DNA of 64,000 bases, from positions 24,214 to 88,213 of the forward strand of contig JAWPHD010010954.1 of assembly GCA_037043455.1 (NCBI GenBank). Direction: 5' to 3'. Shown here piece by piece: positions 22,740 through 35,060 of the stretch. How positions within the stretch are numbered: position 1 is the stretch's first letter; every line of letters begins with the position of its first letter. Source of the DNA: Cyrtodaria siliqua (taxonomy: Eukaryota > Mollusca > Bivalvia > Adapedonta > Hiatellidae). Made by a program: the position numbers and the translations under genes. The notes under the pieces were generated by a model that was not told the DNA's origin, ran no database searches, and saw only the letters and a list, made by a program, of their open reading frames with translations.

Positions 22740-23425
22740 ATGTGAGGGTGGGGTTGGGGGTTGGTATAGAAACTCGGGCTATCAAAATAATTAGATGAGG
22801 ATTGTTAAGAATCGCCTTCCCGCCACCAACGAAAACCCCAAAACAAAACTAACAACAACGGAATATTTACATTTCCCTATTCTCCTGCCTCCAATTCTCA
22901 TCCACCTGTCCTCCATGTGACGGGAGCCCATAAACCAATGGGGGCAGGGCGGGGCGCATCATTGATATAGATGTAGATTTGATAAAACAAAACAACACAG
23001 ACATATGTAAAAAAACAAAAAAAACATTCGGGTGGTGGTTATGATGGGGTGGTGGGATGGATGGGGCTGAAACATATTGATAATTGATAAAACAATACAA
23101 CACACAGATATGTAAATCATACAAAATAAAAAGCACATTCGGGTGGTGGTGATGATTGAGTGGTGGGATGGTTGGAGGTTGGGGGCGAAACATATTGATA
23201 AATTGATAAAACAAAACAACACAGAGATATGTAAAAACAATCGGGTGATGGTGATGATGGAGTGGGGGTTGGTTAGGGGATGGGGGTGGGGTTCGAGGGC
23301 GTATCATTGATATAGGTGTAGATTTGATAAAAGGAAACAACAGATATATGAAAAAAAAACATTCGGGTGGTGGTGATTATGAGGTGGTGTGATGGTTGGG
23401 GGTTGGTGGAGAAATAAATGTATGG
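22740..23425 (+). repeat. G-rich ~120-bp tandem repeat with quadruplex-type tracts
   Basis: About four imperfect units pair a G-rich half (ATTCGGGTGGTGGT and GTGGGATGGTTGG-like) with an A-rich half (TTGATAAAACAAAACAACAC). At 23276-23299 four G runs of three or more are separated by short loops, the usual G-quadruplex pattern; 22743-22766 is close to it. The Pro/His-rich frames on the minus strand are by-products of the repeat. Confidence 0.85.
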
Positions 23426-23839
23426 GTGAAGTATGAATAAGATGAATAATGCTATAAGAAATCCCAAACCGAAATTTGGGTGACATAAGAAAAATATTTT
23501 AAGAAATATAGATATGTACAACAGCTTACACGCCAGCCTTTATCTGCCTTTATTGCACCTTTTATGGGCCATCACAATTCTGATTCCATTTGAGCCCAGC
23601 ATTTTTAGAAGACGAAATTACTTACGCGATTCTTTACGACATACTATAATGAAACCAATTCCCAAATTTATTTGTGGTAGGACAAGAAATATAAGAGCTA
23701 AGACCTGTATTTATGCAGCCCTTAATACAATGCTATAAGGAAGCCCATGGCAAAATGTGGATGTGGAAAGACATACACTTGTAAACACACAAGCTAAAAC
23801 AAATACACGCTACGTTCAAACAATAACAGCAGATATAAA

Positions 23840-24146
23840 AATCGAACATGAAAAGTAGCATTTAAGGACGACAGTCAATCACAAACAAAAACAGAAACAA
23901 AGAGAAAATTAAAAGATGAATAAGAGGCAAAATAGGACATCACAAACACAAAAGAGTTGACAATAGGGTTACCACCTTGGAACGGTCAGTGGCGAAAAAA
24001 GCCGCTGGGGATTCAAACGAGGTTCTAAGGTGCACTAAACCTCACTCTTACCCTCCCAATAAACCGTTAGGGTACGACAAGACAATATTAAAGACAAGCT
24101 TCAAACGCTACCGTCCTATAAGAATTTAAGTAGAGGTCATCATAAA
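23840..24146 (-). mobile_element. retroelement 3' end (minus orientation)
   Basis: Reverse-complement copy of the 28.65-29.13 kb region: GAAAAGTAGCATTTAAGGAC at the outer end, then the ACCTTGGAACGGTCAGTGGC signature, then the CAAACGCTACCGTCC block. It ends directly against a 277-bp repeat. Confidence 0.75.
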
Positions 24147-24505
24147 TACTGAAAAGGGGATCCCTTGGAAGCAGTAAACACAACCGAGAGATAAAAGTAG
24201 CAGACTCGGTTTTATTGAGTCTGATCATGAGTGTTAATGTACTCACGCCTCCTAGCACCAGCTCAAGCGATATTCTACTTTAAAGCCACAAAGAATGGTT
24301 TTGATGATCCCAAAGAATCAGTAAGTAATAACAATACTGATTTATAGTCGGATAACTATTTACGGCTGCCACACAGCACTAAACAAACCCTAGTGTAAAT
24401 GTCAATAAATACTGAAAAGGAGATCCCTTGGAAGCAACAAACACAACCAAGAGATACAAGTAACAGACTCGGTTTTATTGAGACCGTTCATGAGAGGTAA
24501 TGTAA
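24145..24505 (+). repeat. 277-bp repeat, about 1.3 copies
   Basis: Two unit starts (near 24147 and 24410) with AAATACTGAAAAGG and CAGACTCGGTTTTATTGAG. The second hairpin is shortened in the first copy (TGAGTGTTAATGTACTCA). Directly abuts the retroelement end to its left. Confidence 0.85.
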
Positions 24506-24509
24506 ATTG

Positions 24510-26150
24510 AAATTGTTAAAAACAGGGTAAAGTTATGTATTGCCTCTGAGATGGGAAAGCAATATATGTTGAGAGAATATGTTTGCATTATATTCAATCT
24601 CTCAAACAATTACAACTGCAAATGCCAATTTCGGATTTTGAGACCTATAATGTTCATAATTACTTTTGTTTATTTCTATTATTTAATATATTCGTATTGG
24701 AATACGACAACATGATTTATGTTTTAACTCCAAGGTAGAATGAACAGAAGTTAAAGACACTATATTATAATTTCTTCATGAAATATAGATCTACTCATTT
24801 TAGTCAATATAGCCTTTTTCAGTTTCTTAAACAAAACAGTGTGCACATGAGTTATGTAGAATGTCATGTCGTAATATATCTAGAATAATTTAATAAGAGC
24901 AAATATATAACAAGCGTTTGAGTGCATAAATAGTCATACAAAATCTTCACACAAAATACACTGTTTTTCTCCACATGTCTACATCAATTAAGAAAAAATG
25001 TCTACTTAATTTATTATGCGACAGACTGAATGTTTAGTCTCAGGTCCGATCCCTTTAATTCATAAGCCATACTTATTTATACGATTGCGCACAAGATGTC
25101 TATATAATTTCCGCTTTTAGAATCAAATTTCGTTGTCGGTGGCCATCTAGTAACGCGTATAGTTCTTACCATGCCAGGGTCCATCAATAAATAAATCATT
25201 TAAATAAGTTGATTTTCATCACTTCAAAAAAGTGTGTCACCCGACCCACCTGTATATTTGGCAATACAGATAAAGCAAAACGCACAACACGAGTGTATGA
25301 TTTTACCTGCATATTAGCTCAAATCTACCTGAACACGCTTAGTTTTAAAAGCCTCGTATGATTTTATGGCTACTTTACAAATCGAAAATTAACTTATAAC
25401 AGTTACTCAAAATCAGTTAGCTAGGAACAAGATAGTTCTTGTAAAAATCAGTATGATCATAGATCTAGCTGTTAAGTTATAAAGTATAGTTGTTTCACCA
25501 CTTATTGATTTTGTGTATACTATACTTTAATTATAAACTTGTTTTCGTTTACTGCTGTTAGTGGTGTATGCATACATGTTCTAACTTATGTTTGCACTAC
25601 ACAAAAAAATGCGCGTATAAGACGGACATTAGCGCTGTCTTACATTCATAAATGAGTGGGGATAACACATCGTAATATTAGTGAGCATGACGGCTTCGTA
25701 TGGTCGTCAGATCGAGACCAGTAAGGACGTAAACGGGATTTTCACAAAACGTTCCAAATTTAACTGGCCAGTCATTCGGATCATACTTAATACATTGGTC
25801 TCAACATACTTCCAATTCACAATTAAACAAAAACCCACCTAGATAGGGTTCTCCCTGCATGCTCTGGGATGTGCAACGGGTTGTAACACTTTACAACGTA
25901 TGAATACCAATTCACCCTTCGCCTCCCCACAACATACTGGTTATGCAGAACGTTCGTTATATGCCAGTAAATTTATAAAAATACTTATATGAAGTGTGTC
26001 TTATTAGTTTATTGCATCAGTGTTATTATATATTTGTGTGATGTTAATAGTTGTTTCTCTTCGTTACCGTCAGTATAACCGAATATATAGAGAGTATTAC
26101 AATAAATACATTATTCACGAGAAGGTAAGCGTATGATTTTTTCACGAACG
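24510..26150. other. nothing recognised
   Basis: AT-rich spacer; no gene, RNA or clear repeat. Confidence 0.4.
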
Positions 26151-26495
26151 AGTGGATACATAGGTAGCGAGTGGGATACGGGTGGGGGTGGGTTGGGGTA
26201 TAAGCGGTGTTGCAACTTACATTTCCTCTCATGAACAGAATGCAACTGATTCTGTGTATTGAGTCTGCAACGTGTCACCTTTGTTTGAGAGCGTTTGCTT
26301 CCAAGCAACCTTTTCAGTCTTTCTCAGACCGTTTCAGTCTGTATTACCCATACCATTTTTCTTCTTCGGGGATGTTTGTTCTAGTCTTTCATTTGATCAA
26401 CACTCCACTGTATATATCAACATTCTTTCATGGCTTATTTAACGTGCTGAATGAATCTCTCTCTGCTAGTCTTCTTTGTCTGACACCAGACTTGT

Positions 26496-26795
26496 TTATC
26501 TGGGCCCGTACACGCTCAACGTGTGTGATACTGTGTGGTTAGAGGAGAATTGTAGATATTGGTCTGTGTATATATTTTTCTTATAGACTAGCAAAGTTAC
26601 TGTCCCATACTCTTTCCCGACCATGAGTTTGTCCAAGAACAGGATCTTTCTATGTGTCTCTTCTTCAAATGTTAACTTGATGCTTTCCGGAATATCCGTT
26701 TTGATTTGTGATGTTTTAGTTGGCAAACTGGTCATTTCTTGATAATCTTCAGTCATCCGTTTTGTTTGTGCTCTGTTAGTTGGCAAACTGGTCAT
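26496..26795 (-). pseudogene. Penelope-like retroelement polymerase fragment
   Basis: The minus frame contains IKLTFEEETHRKILFLDKL, then VTLLVYKK-YTDQYLQFSSNH. This matches the FLDxLIxRKxDGxxxxxVYRKPTHTDxYL pattern near the C-terminal end of Penelope-like reverse transcriptases. The conserved RKPTHTD has decayed, the frame is short and no GIY-YIG endonuclease is seen, so it is a remnant. Its N-terminal part lies within a 60-bp tandem repeat. Confidence 0.6.
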
Positions 26796-26995
26796 TTCTT
26801 GATCATCTCAAGTCATCGGTCTTGTTTTGTGCTGTGTTAGTTGGCAAACTGGTCATGTCTTGATAATCACCAGTCATCCGTCTTGTTTTGTGCTGTATTA
26901 GTTGGCAAATCGATCATTTTTGATAATCTCAAGTTAGCCACATGTGCTAGTTGGCAAACTGGTCATTTCTTGATAATCTACAGTCATCCACATGC
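26712..26995 (+). repeat. 60-61-bp tandem repeat, about 5 copies
   Basis: Each unit contains TTAGTTGGCAAACTGGTCAT followed by TTCTTGATAATC, starting near 26716, 26776, 26837, 26898 and 26945; the last is shortened. It overlaps the start of the Penelope-like frame. Confidence 0.9.
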
Positions 26996-26999
26996 ATAT

Positions 27000-27704
27000 T
27001 TTCTTATTTCAGAGACGATGTACACACGTGATCGGGACAATAGCAGTGGTATTTTGTTCCAGAATGTATATAAATAACTATCTGTGATACTGGACTACAC
27101 AGCGAAGTCCCAAATTTATGTTGACAGATGATTGACTGGTAAGACAACAAGCACTTCGTGGAAGCCATTGTGGTTAGGCAAAACATACAAATCTTAAACA
27201 GGGATTGGGAAGTATACCTTCAGGAGCATTTACAGATCATTGTTTGCCTTTGGGAACCAAGACAACAGGGGTAAACAGTTCCAGTGACGACACTTATGTC
27301 AATGTTCACAGTCTGATGAAGGTCTTTGACCGAAACAGTGACAAGTAACAGAGTATGAGAATAAGTTTAACAAAATTGGATAAGTAGCGTATTAAAATGT
27401 ATTCAATTACATAATCTGTCATAACGAATCATTTTGTTGCAACTAAATGATGAAAAATATGTTTGCTTCACCAACAGTTCAAATCAAAGCACTGAAAGTG
27501 CTGATGGACGGTGCCACTCAGAAAGTATTGATCAAAATCAAATTCCGAAGAAGCTGGTTTGCGTACTAAGGTGGTGGACATTTGTGCAAAATAGTATTGA
27601 AATCGGATGAGCCATTACCAAAGTTATGGAACCGGACGGACGGGCGGAAAGACAGATGGACAACGGCAAATTTTATAAGAGTGAAATGAGACAAAATTGT
27701 AAAA
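27000..27704. other. nothing firm; possible 5' part of the retroelement
   Basis: No continuous reverse-transcriptase frame is visible here. A short GGACGG-rich tract lies at about 27630-27650. Confidence 0.35.
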
Positions 27705-27708
27705 TGAA

Positions 27709-28626
27709 ATGTCAGAGAAAGTTTTACACAACTTACGTTTACATGCGAGCTCGGTTCAATCATGCATGACAGAGTTATCGCCACTTGAATGTCTAAAAAA
27801 TAGGATTTCTGTAAAGACGTTTTCGGTGGCAATATGGTTAAAACAAAACATCCCTACGGGTACGAACCGTGCACCAGTAGTCGCAGATTTGTTTTTATAT
27901 TGCTATGAAAGAAATTTCATGTGGAGTCTTTCACCAGATACCCAGGAAGATGACATTGAGGCCTTTAATGACACCTCTCGGTATCTGGATGACATAGTAA
28001 ACATTGACAACCCTTTCTTTTCTACTATGGTTAATAATATATACCCTAAAGAACTTCAACTTAACAAAGCTAATATTGTTGATACTAATGCTTCTTTTCT
28101 TGATTTACATCTCTCCATTGAATATGGTGAAATAATAAGCAAAATATATGACAAGAGAGATTATTTTAATTTTAATATTGTTAATTATCCTCATTTAGAT
28201 GGGGATGTTCCCAAAGCAACTTCTTATAGGATCTAATTGTCTCAAATTATTCGTTTTTTCAGAGCTTGTACTCGCGTTGAGGACTTTAATATTCGTAATC
28301 TTTGTATATCTAAAATGCTACTCCATCAGGGTTACCGTTACCATAAACTTCGTAAAACCTTTGGAAAATGTTATTATCGTAACCCTGATCTTCTTTCCAA
28401 ATATAAAAGTAATTTAAGAACTCTTCTGCGACAAGGACTATCACAACCTGACTTCTATGGCGAGAAGATTTACAAACTTCGTAAGACCCTTGGTCTTGAT
28501 CACTTTCATTTGTTAAAAGGTTTATCAAAAGAGGTTATGACCCTATCATTTTGCAACGCACTGCATGCTTGGTGGTGGGCCCATTTACAGTTCGCCACTA
28601 TGCTTTCCTCTTTGATTGTGCGATGA
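27709..28626 (+). pseudogene. reverse transcriptase of a multicopy retroelement, broken
   Basis: The frame carries PTGTNRAPVVADLFLYCYER (about 27850-27910), the catalytic YLDDIVNIDN box (about 27985), ASFLDLHLSI (about 28090), KIYDKRDYFNF and VNYPHLDGDVP. An in-frame TAA at 28234-28236 interrupts it. The same frame then continues with QIIRFFRACTRVEDF, LLHQGYRYHKLRKTFGK and QPDFYGEKIYKLRKTLG. This protein type is abundant in bivalve genomes. I cannot name the clade with certainty: the FLDL-KIYDKRD part recalls Penelope-like polymerases. The N-terminal half is missing. Copies of its downstream region across the window show it was active. Confidence 0.8.
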
Positions 28627-29150
28627 CCGGACAGGCTGTGGATCCTATGATGACGTCTACCTAAAGTCAAAAAGGATGGTGACGTTTGATGTTTGCACTC
28701 TGGTCTTTTCGTATTCTCAATGGTTTATTATATTATTGCTCTGGCTTCTGCCAAGTCATTGAGTACCTTCTTTGTGGCTTTCTAGGCTATTGTTTTTTTT
28801 GTATTTATATGTAAACGAGCATCTTTGTGTCTTACTTAAATTGCCTATTAATGCTGCCTTGTTGGTTAGATACTAGTTCATGGCGGGGATTTCTTTATTT
28901 ACACTGCCCCGTTTTATTGGGCTAACAGTAGGGTAAGGGTGAGGTTTAGTGCGCCCTAGAACCTGGTTTAAACCCCCCAGCGGCCTTTTTTGCAACTGAC
29001 CGTTCCAAGGCGGTAGCCCTATAATCAACCCTTTTGTGTTTGTGATTGTTATTTGGCCTTTTATTCATCTTTACATTTGTTATTTGTTTCTGTGTGTGTT
29101 TGTGGTTGACTGTCGTCCTTGAATGCTGCTTTTCCTTTTCCATTGATATA
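28627..29150 (+). mobile_element. 3' untranslated end of the retroelement
   Basis: Follows the reverse-transcriptase frame directly and holds the GACCGTTCCAAGGCGGTAGC signature (about 28998-29017) and the CCTTGAATGCTGCTTTTCC end (about 29117-29135). Parts of this region recur at 8005, 49680, 57040 (plus) and at 18400, 21355, 23840, 50215, 50850, 51280 and 52595 (minus). That makes it the most abundant dispersed family in the window. Confidence 0.75.
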
Positions 29151-29539
29151 TATATATTCATTGAATTAGGATAAGTATAAAAACACTACAAAAAATACAT
29201 GCAGTCTTTGCGAATACCAAACGTGAGAGCTTAATTGCAACCGAATAAATATATACTTCTAAAAAGAAGGCGCAGTGCAGTTTTTGTAAGTGTTTTATTA
29301 TTATTATTATTATTTTGTATTGTATAACTGTTCTAATAATGTAGTGACCAACAACCCAACACTGTTTTCATAATGCCTTATGTTTACAATGCAAATATGT
29401 GTTATGGTATTGGTATTCGTGAAGCTCGTGCAATCACACTGTAGATTATCTATATAGGTCATAGGTGGATCATGTACTATACATACTATTTAATAGTGTT
29501 TCGAGCCATACCAGTGGTGTACAACTTGTATGCTATAAT

Positions 29540-29740
29540 TACTTTCAATAATATATACGTGTTTATCCTTAAATTTGTTTACTCATACCTAAATATTTCT
29601 CATGCTCTTCTCCAGAACATGTTTTAATATATGTGTGTATTTGTATTTAGTATGTATTGTATGTATTACCGCCTCAATGATGATGGCGATGGACATTGTA
29701 AAATGTTTATGCTTTAATAAAAATTGAATTGAATTGAATT
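29540..29740 (+). mobile_element. possible LINE 3' tail
   Basis: Ends in AATAAAAATTGAATTGAATT, a short tandem (ATTGA) tail of the kind that terminates many non-LTR retrotransposons. No coding part was recognised upstream, so this is weak. Confidence 0.35.
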
Positions 29741-29744
29741 CATG

Positions 29745-31130
29745 AAAATAATTGTATGGTTTTATAAAGAGATGTCTGTGGTACATATTATATAATCTCT
29801 ATTCGCGAATATTTGAACGGCCTTTGATAGTTACCATGATGTAATTTGATAAAAGGTTTCAATTCAGTATCTGGTAATCGAATTATTTACTCTTCAAATG
29901 TGCATGTAATGAATGTAATTATTAAAGAAATTTAATTAAATCAAAATCAATATTTTGCAGGCAAGGTGTCCATAAATTAACAAGTGTTTGCCAAGGATAA
30001 TCTTTATTAATGGTATAAATATTGCTGATTAGTCATGCATTCTGCTGTGTTAAGATTTGTGAATGCCACTTGAAATCTGTCTAAGTGTTTGTCACACCTT
30101 TAAATTACCAATTTGAATTGTTACGTTATTTAATGTCCTTAATTTCTTTGTCATGTTATTGTTACCATGTCGGATATTTGTTTAATAATGTAGATTACAT
30201 TACATCTTTATTTGTGATAACTGTAACATAATTGATGTACGGTACGGCCCGGATTCTATTTATTATCCAATTACATCTGATATATATCTATTTCATGTAT
30301 GCATGCTTATTGTTCTAATATATGATATAAATAAATTAATAAACATTATCGTTTGTCGTTATATACTTCCTTCATACACTGATAATATACCGATAATCTC
30401 TATTAGATTCGTTACTTAAATTTTCATTGCTACTTTCGGTATTCTCCGTACTACGCACCTGCTATTTTCGTTATATTTTGGAATGTAGGGTACGGTATAG
30501 CCTTCACTCCCAAAATCATGTAGACGTTCAAAAACAGCATATTACTTAAACTTAAGAATAACGTAAAATTGTTGTTTACCAAAGCTTACATATTTATCAT
30601 TATTTTGTCAATATACGGATCTTTTTCCCATTTACAGCCTTGCAAATGGTACTACTTTTATCGCGCTGTAATCTGGTGACTTTGATTTCTAGTAGAACTT
30701 CGTTGTCCGCAATATTTCCCATTACATAGGACGATTGCCTGACAAAAACTTACTCATGTTATTAAATATCATAACTTGCAACATCTTCATTTATCATATG
30801 CACAAGGTAAATAAACCTTTGTTTGGCACCACAATAAAATACGCTATTTTGCAAAAGTCTTAATGTCACATTTTATTTGTATTAATATGTAGTATTCTCT
30901 TAGCTTACAACCAACTTAATACGTATAAGAGAGGGAGGAGTATAAGATATGAGCCTTAATCTCGTTTTACGTTCATTGCCGTATTTTGATGATCTTCAGT
31001 GTTAGCTCTACCGCTTCACCAACCACCTTCGCAGCACGCATACACATGTATAAATATACGTGAAAAAGAAATGATCAAAAAGCATGAAAGGAGAAATTTG
31101 GAAATGGTCGAATACAATAAATACAAAATA
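29745..31130. other. nothing recognised
   Basis: AT-rich spacer without supported features. Confidence 0.45.
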
Positions 31131-31136
31131 TATTGT

Positions 31137-31255
31137 AGTCTCGGTTTGATTGAGACTGTTCATGAACGGTAGTGAAAAGTGCTTGCTACCGTTCACGCCC
31201 TCTAGACTCGGGTTGAGCAGAACACAATATTTAAAATACATAAATTTGAGCCATC
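31137..31255 (+). repeat. divergent 277-bp-family unit with both hairpins kept
   Basis: AGTCTCGGTTTGATTGAGAC, then TGAACGGTAG (31163-31172) pairing with CTACCGTTCA (31186-31195), then CGCCCTCTAGACTCGGG. The primary sequence has drifted, but both stems are intact through paired changes relative to the other copies. Confidence 0.7.
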
Positions 31256-32150
31256 CCGGAGATGGTATGCATATGGCGGTGAACATGGAACCTTCAATGC
31301 GGTATTTTACACCTTTCCATGGTCAGCGGCGTATGGTTCCAGTTTCTAATAAAACGCATTGCCCTTAACGAGAAAACAAGCACTGAACTAATGCAATGCA
31401 AACTGGCATGTTAATTAATTTGACAAACTATGAAACAAAACACTTAGCATATAGGGTTCGTGTAAGCAATACCCATCATGACAGATGATGACATAATGTC
31501 GAGTCGACATAAGCTTGTTCTCATTTATATACATACTAACGTTAGTATATTATAGGGAAAACTGATCGGTACGCAACTGATTAAGGATCAATATATATTT
31601 ATAGTCCTTTTTGTTCAAATAATCTATCGTTAGTTTACCAGTTATTGAAAATCCCACCGATAACTCCACTATATTGTCTATTGAAAATGAATACCATGTT
31701 TTCTATTGAAATTACTACTGTGTACTGAAATGACTTTTCATAATAAATACACCAAAGATATTTGAATATAAACACAGACTTTCGCTTCTGTTTTTCTTTA
31801 GTTTATACATATTATATTTTGAGTTGTAAACAAATCACACTTACTTACCTAATTAACTCAATAGTTCCTATAATTCATGCATCTCGAAATCTCGTCAAAT
31901 CACATCTAGACAAAACATGGTAGGTTAAATACATTTATTATTGCTTGTCTAACATAACTTCCTTTTTCGATCGTATACCCAATCGTATACCCGTAACTTA
32001 ATCTCTATGACTCAGTAAAATAGTGCACTAACACTGTATGGCGTGCCGAGCTATTTGCCACAGTATTGCACCAATGGCAATTATTGCGTTATCTTTACCA
32101 TGAATCATCGTGTGTTATCTACATGCACGATGTACGTCAGTGTTACATTG
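31256..32150. other. nothing recognised
   Basis: AT-rich spacer without supported features. Confidence 0.4.
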
Positions 32151-32154
32151 TTAG

Positions 32155-32480
32155 AAGCATGTATTACAACGGCGTAAGATTGTTACATATGTTTACAATG
32201 GTGGTGGTGTTGTAACATTTGTTTGTTACAACTACTATTTACAGCGGTGTAACAAGCGTTTCAGCGGTGGTGTTGTTTGTAACATGTGGTCCAACTACGG
32301 TGCTGTTTGAATGTGTGTAAACAAGTTTTTGTTTTTTTAACTTTTGTTACGTTTTTGTTGGTTGTAGCATGTGTTGCAAAGGTGTTGATTGTAATATGTG
32401 TTAAAAGGTTTCTGTTGTAACATGTGTTTCAATGGTGTTGGTTGTAGCTTGTGTTATAACGGTGTTGGTTGCAACATCTA
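32155..32480 (+). repeat. degenerate ~30-bp tandem repeat
   Basis: Loose repeats of GGTGTTGGTTGTAACATGTG and relatives, strongly diverged between units, with irregular spacing. Confidence 0.7.
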
Positions 32481-32484
32481 TTAT

Positions 32485-35055
32485 AACTTGTGCTAAAATG
32501 TCAGTTTTAAAAATGGTGTACGTATACGTTGTAATATTTCAGAATAAAATCGGTGTTGAAACTTAAATGTGTAGCCTAAAAAACGTGGTTATGATTGTAT
32601 TTCAAGTATTAGTTTGTTCCAGACATTTATAGTACGAGTTTGTATAGCTATGGCAATTGGCTCTACATACCACATATGGAGGTACAGTTAGGTCTTGAAT
32701 ACTATTGAAATACTCAGCATAGAACTAAATCAGGAACGTTTTTGATGCAATGCATGTTTCGGAAAATTAAACCCGCCCACAACTGACACAACTGAACAAC
32801 GTTAACCGGAAATTGTCACGTGCCTGTGTAAGGCGGGGTTAGATTTCCAACAGCGCGAGATATTTCGAAAGATAAACATTCACAAAAAATGCATTACGTG
32901 GTCCCTCCTACTTCCATTAAGCGATGGGAAAGCTTACATTACCAGGATTTTATAACGCACATTTCGGCAATAAAACACATTTAAAAACATATTTTACTGA
33001 AAGAAAATGCGGCAACATGTTTAAAATTACCTGTTAAAAGTTTTTATTTTACAATATGCAGACTTTTTAAGCCAAAATTAAGGTTTTATTTTTTACCACA
33101 GCCAACCCCGTTTTAGCTTCTTGGAGAAGGTGTGGGATGGGGTATGAAAGTTAATACCCGTACGCAATGGTCTGCTAAAATACAAGGAAGTTCTTACACA
33201 AATTGCCTATATAGACGAGATATTCTTCTCTTTGGTGAGTATTATGCATGCACGTGTGGTATTTAAGTCTAATCAGTATAGTCTATTGAAATATGGCGGT
33301 TGTTTATGCAGGCATTACGTGTGGTAATCTCACAGGAAATCTGCGTATCGGGGTCGGTACGGGGACCTACCTATAATTCAAGGCATAGGAATCATGGCTC
33401 TATGGTAGGTACATACTGCCATAAGTGCCATGATTCTCATATTATTCAAAATACAGACAACACTAAATATAGAAAATACGAATTTAATGCTTGGAACTCT
33501 ATCAATACACTTAATTATTTGTGAAAAAAAAGTTCGAAAACAAATCTCTACTGTCAGAGTTGCTAAATCAATTGAATATCGATTTCTTTCAATTTTGGTG
33601 GACATATAGAATACATTTGAAAATGGCGGATAGTTCATTTTTCAGAATACACGTAATTTATTAAAAAAAATACTAGTTGCTGCAATAACTATTCTGTTTG
33701 TTAATTACCGACGTATTCTGTGTAGGATAACCAATCACTTCTACCTTAAAATAAATTTAAAATTATTTAAAAAAAATCTATTAAAGTTTTTAACTTCACA
33801 GATTGAGTAAGTTTTCAATTCCACTTCAATCTTTGTAGCTACTTAAAATATCCCTTTTTGAAAAATAAAAGTGAAAGTAGATCTCTAATTTTCCTTTAAT
33901 TCGGCCAGACGGAAGCTGTTAATATCTTTAAAGAGGTACACAATAGATAACGTGTGAACTACATTCGCTCTATTATTTACATCAATTACGGTTAGAGTTT
34001 AGATTTTAGGTTACATCTCAATTAATAAACACTAACTAAGATATAATATATTAGGTAGCTTAACATCTTAACACACCTTATTTCTACAGTTCGTCAAACA
34101 AGCACATTGCATGGGAGTAAACACACAGTAAACACAGATTGAAAGTACACATTTTGAGATTCATTATTTACGAAAAAACAAAAAATATGAATTTAAAGGG
34201 ATATAACATATAAAGTCCTTCAATGTACAACCTTTTATAACAGCACATGCATTAAATCCGTTGTATTTTCTAACACTGCAGCTTATTATATAAATCTAAC
34301 AGTAGTCTTATTGTGAAATATTCCTATAAATAAAATCGATATATCGATAACAATATTAAAGTTCAGTGCATTTTCTGAAAATGGAATTGAGGTTATCTGG
34401 CTATCCGATATTATAGGGAACACTAACTCTTACACAGTACGTGTTACGGTCTATACACACTTATCTTTCTTATTCAAACTGAAAATAGGTTTATGTAATT
34501 ATACATAAAACATAACATACATAAAATGCTAATGAGACTTATATCATTGTATAAATGATATGCTACTCAATATTCTTCCTTATTCAAACAGTAAATAGGT
34601 TTATGTAATTGGTGTTATTTGTAACATATATAACACGTTAATGAGACGTATATCATTGAATAAGTGATATGCTACTCAACACAATATTGACCCGATGTTA
34701 CAGAGTTGACAGCATGCAATTTTATTTGTGACAGTATTTCAGGCGTTTATTGGTAGCTCGTTTTGTTTAATTGATATGCGTTCAAAAAAATGCAACCCAT
34801 TTTACTGTAAGAAAAGTTTTTTCTGACAAAAGCATTGAAAGCAATCTAAATGACGTCAGATTTTGACGGTTTTGTGTTACCTGTCTTGAAATTTTACGGT
34901 GTATGTATTATTTTGTAATAAGAAACGTTTTAACGTCATCCAGTCAGATTTCAGGACATTTGTCAAGTGCGTTATCATATCAAGATATATAACCAAGGTG
35001 TTATTTTTTTTAAAAAGTGTATTTTTGCAAACGAAAATTATTAACTTTCAGTAAC
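32485..35055. other. spacer with a short palindrome and a ~110-bp duplication
   Basis: No gene recognised. GAATCATGGC at 33389-33398 pairs with GCCATGATTC at 33427-33436, with an inner TATGG/CCATA pair. About 34470-34568 and 34577-34683 are a tandem duplication (shared AATAGGTTTATGTAATT and GATATGCTACTCAA). Confidence 0.6.
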
Positions 35056-35060
35056 ACTAG

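Noticed and set aside
22867..23521. Pro/His-rich minus-strand proteins
   Set aside because: Overlapping frames within the G-rich ~120-bp repeat.
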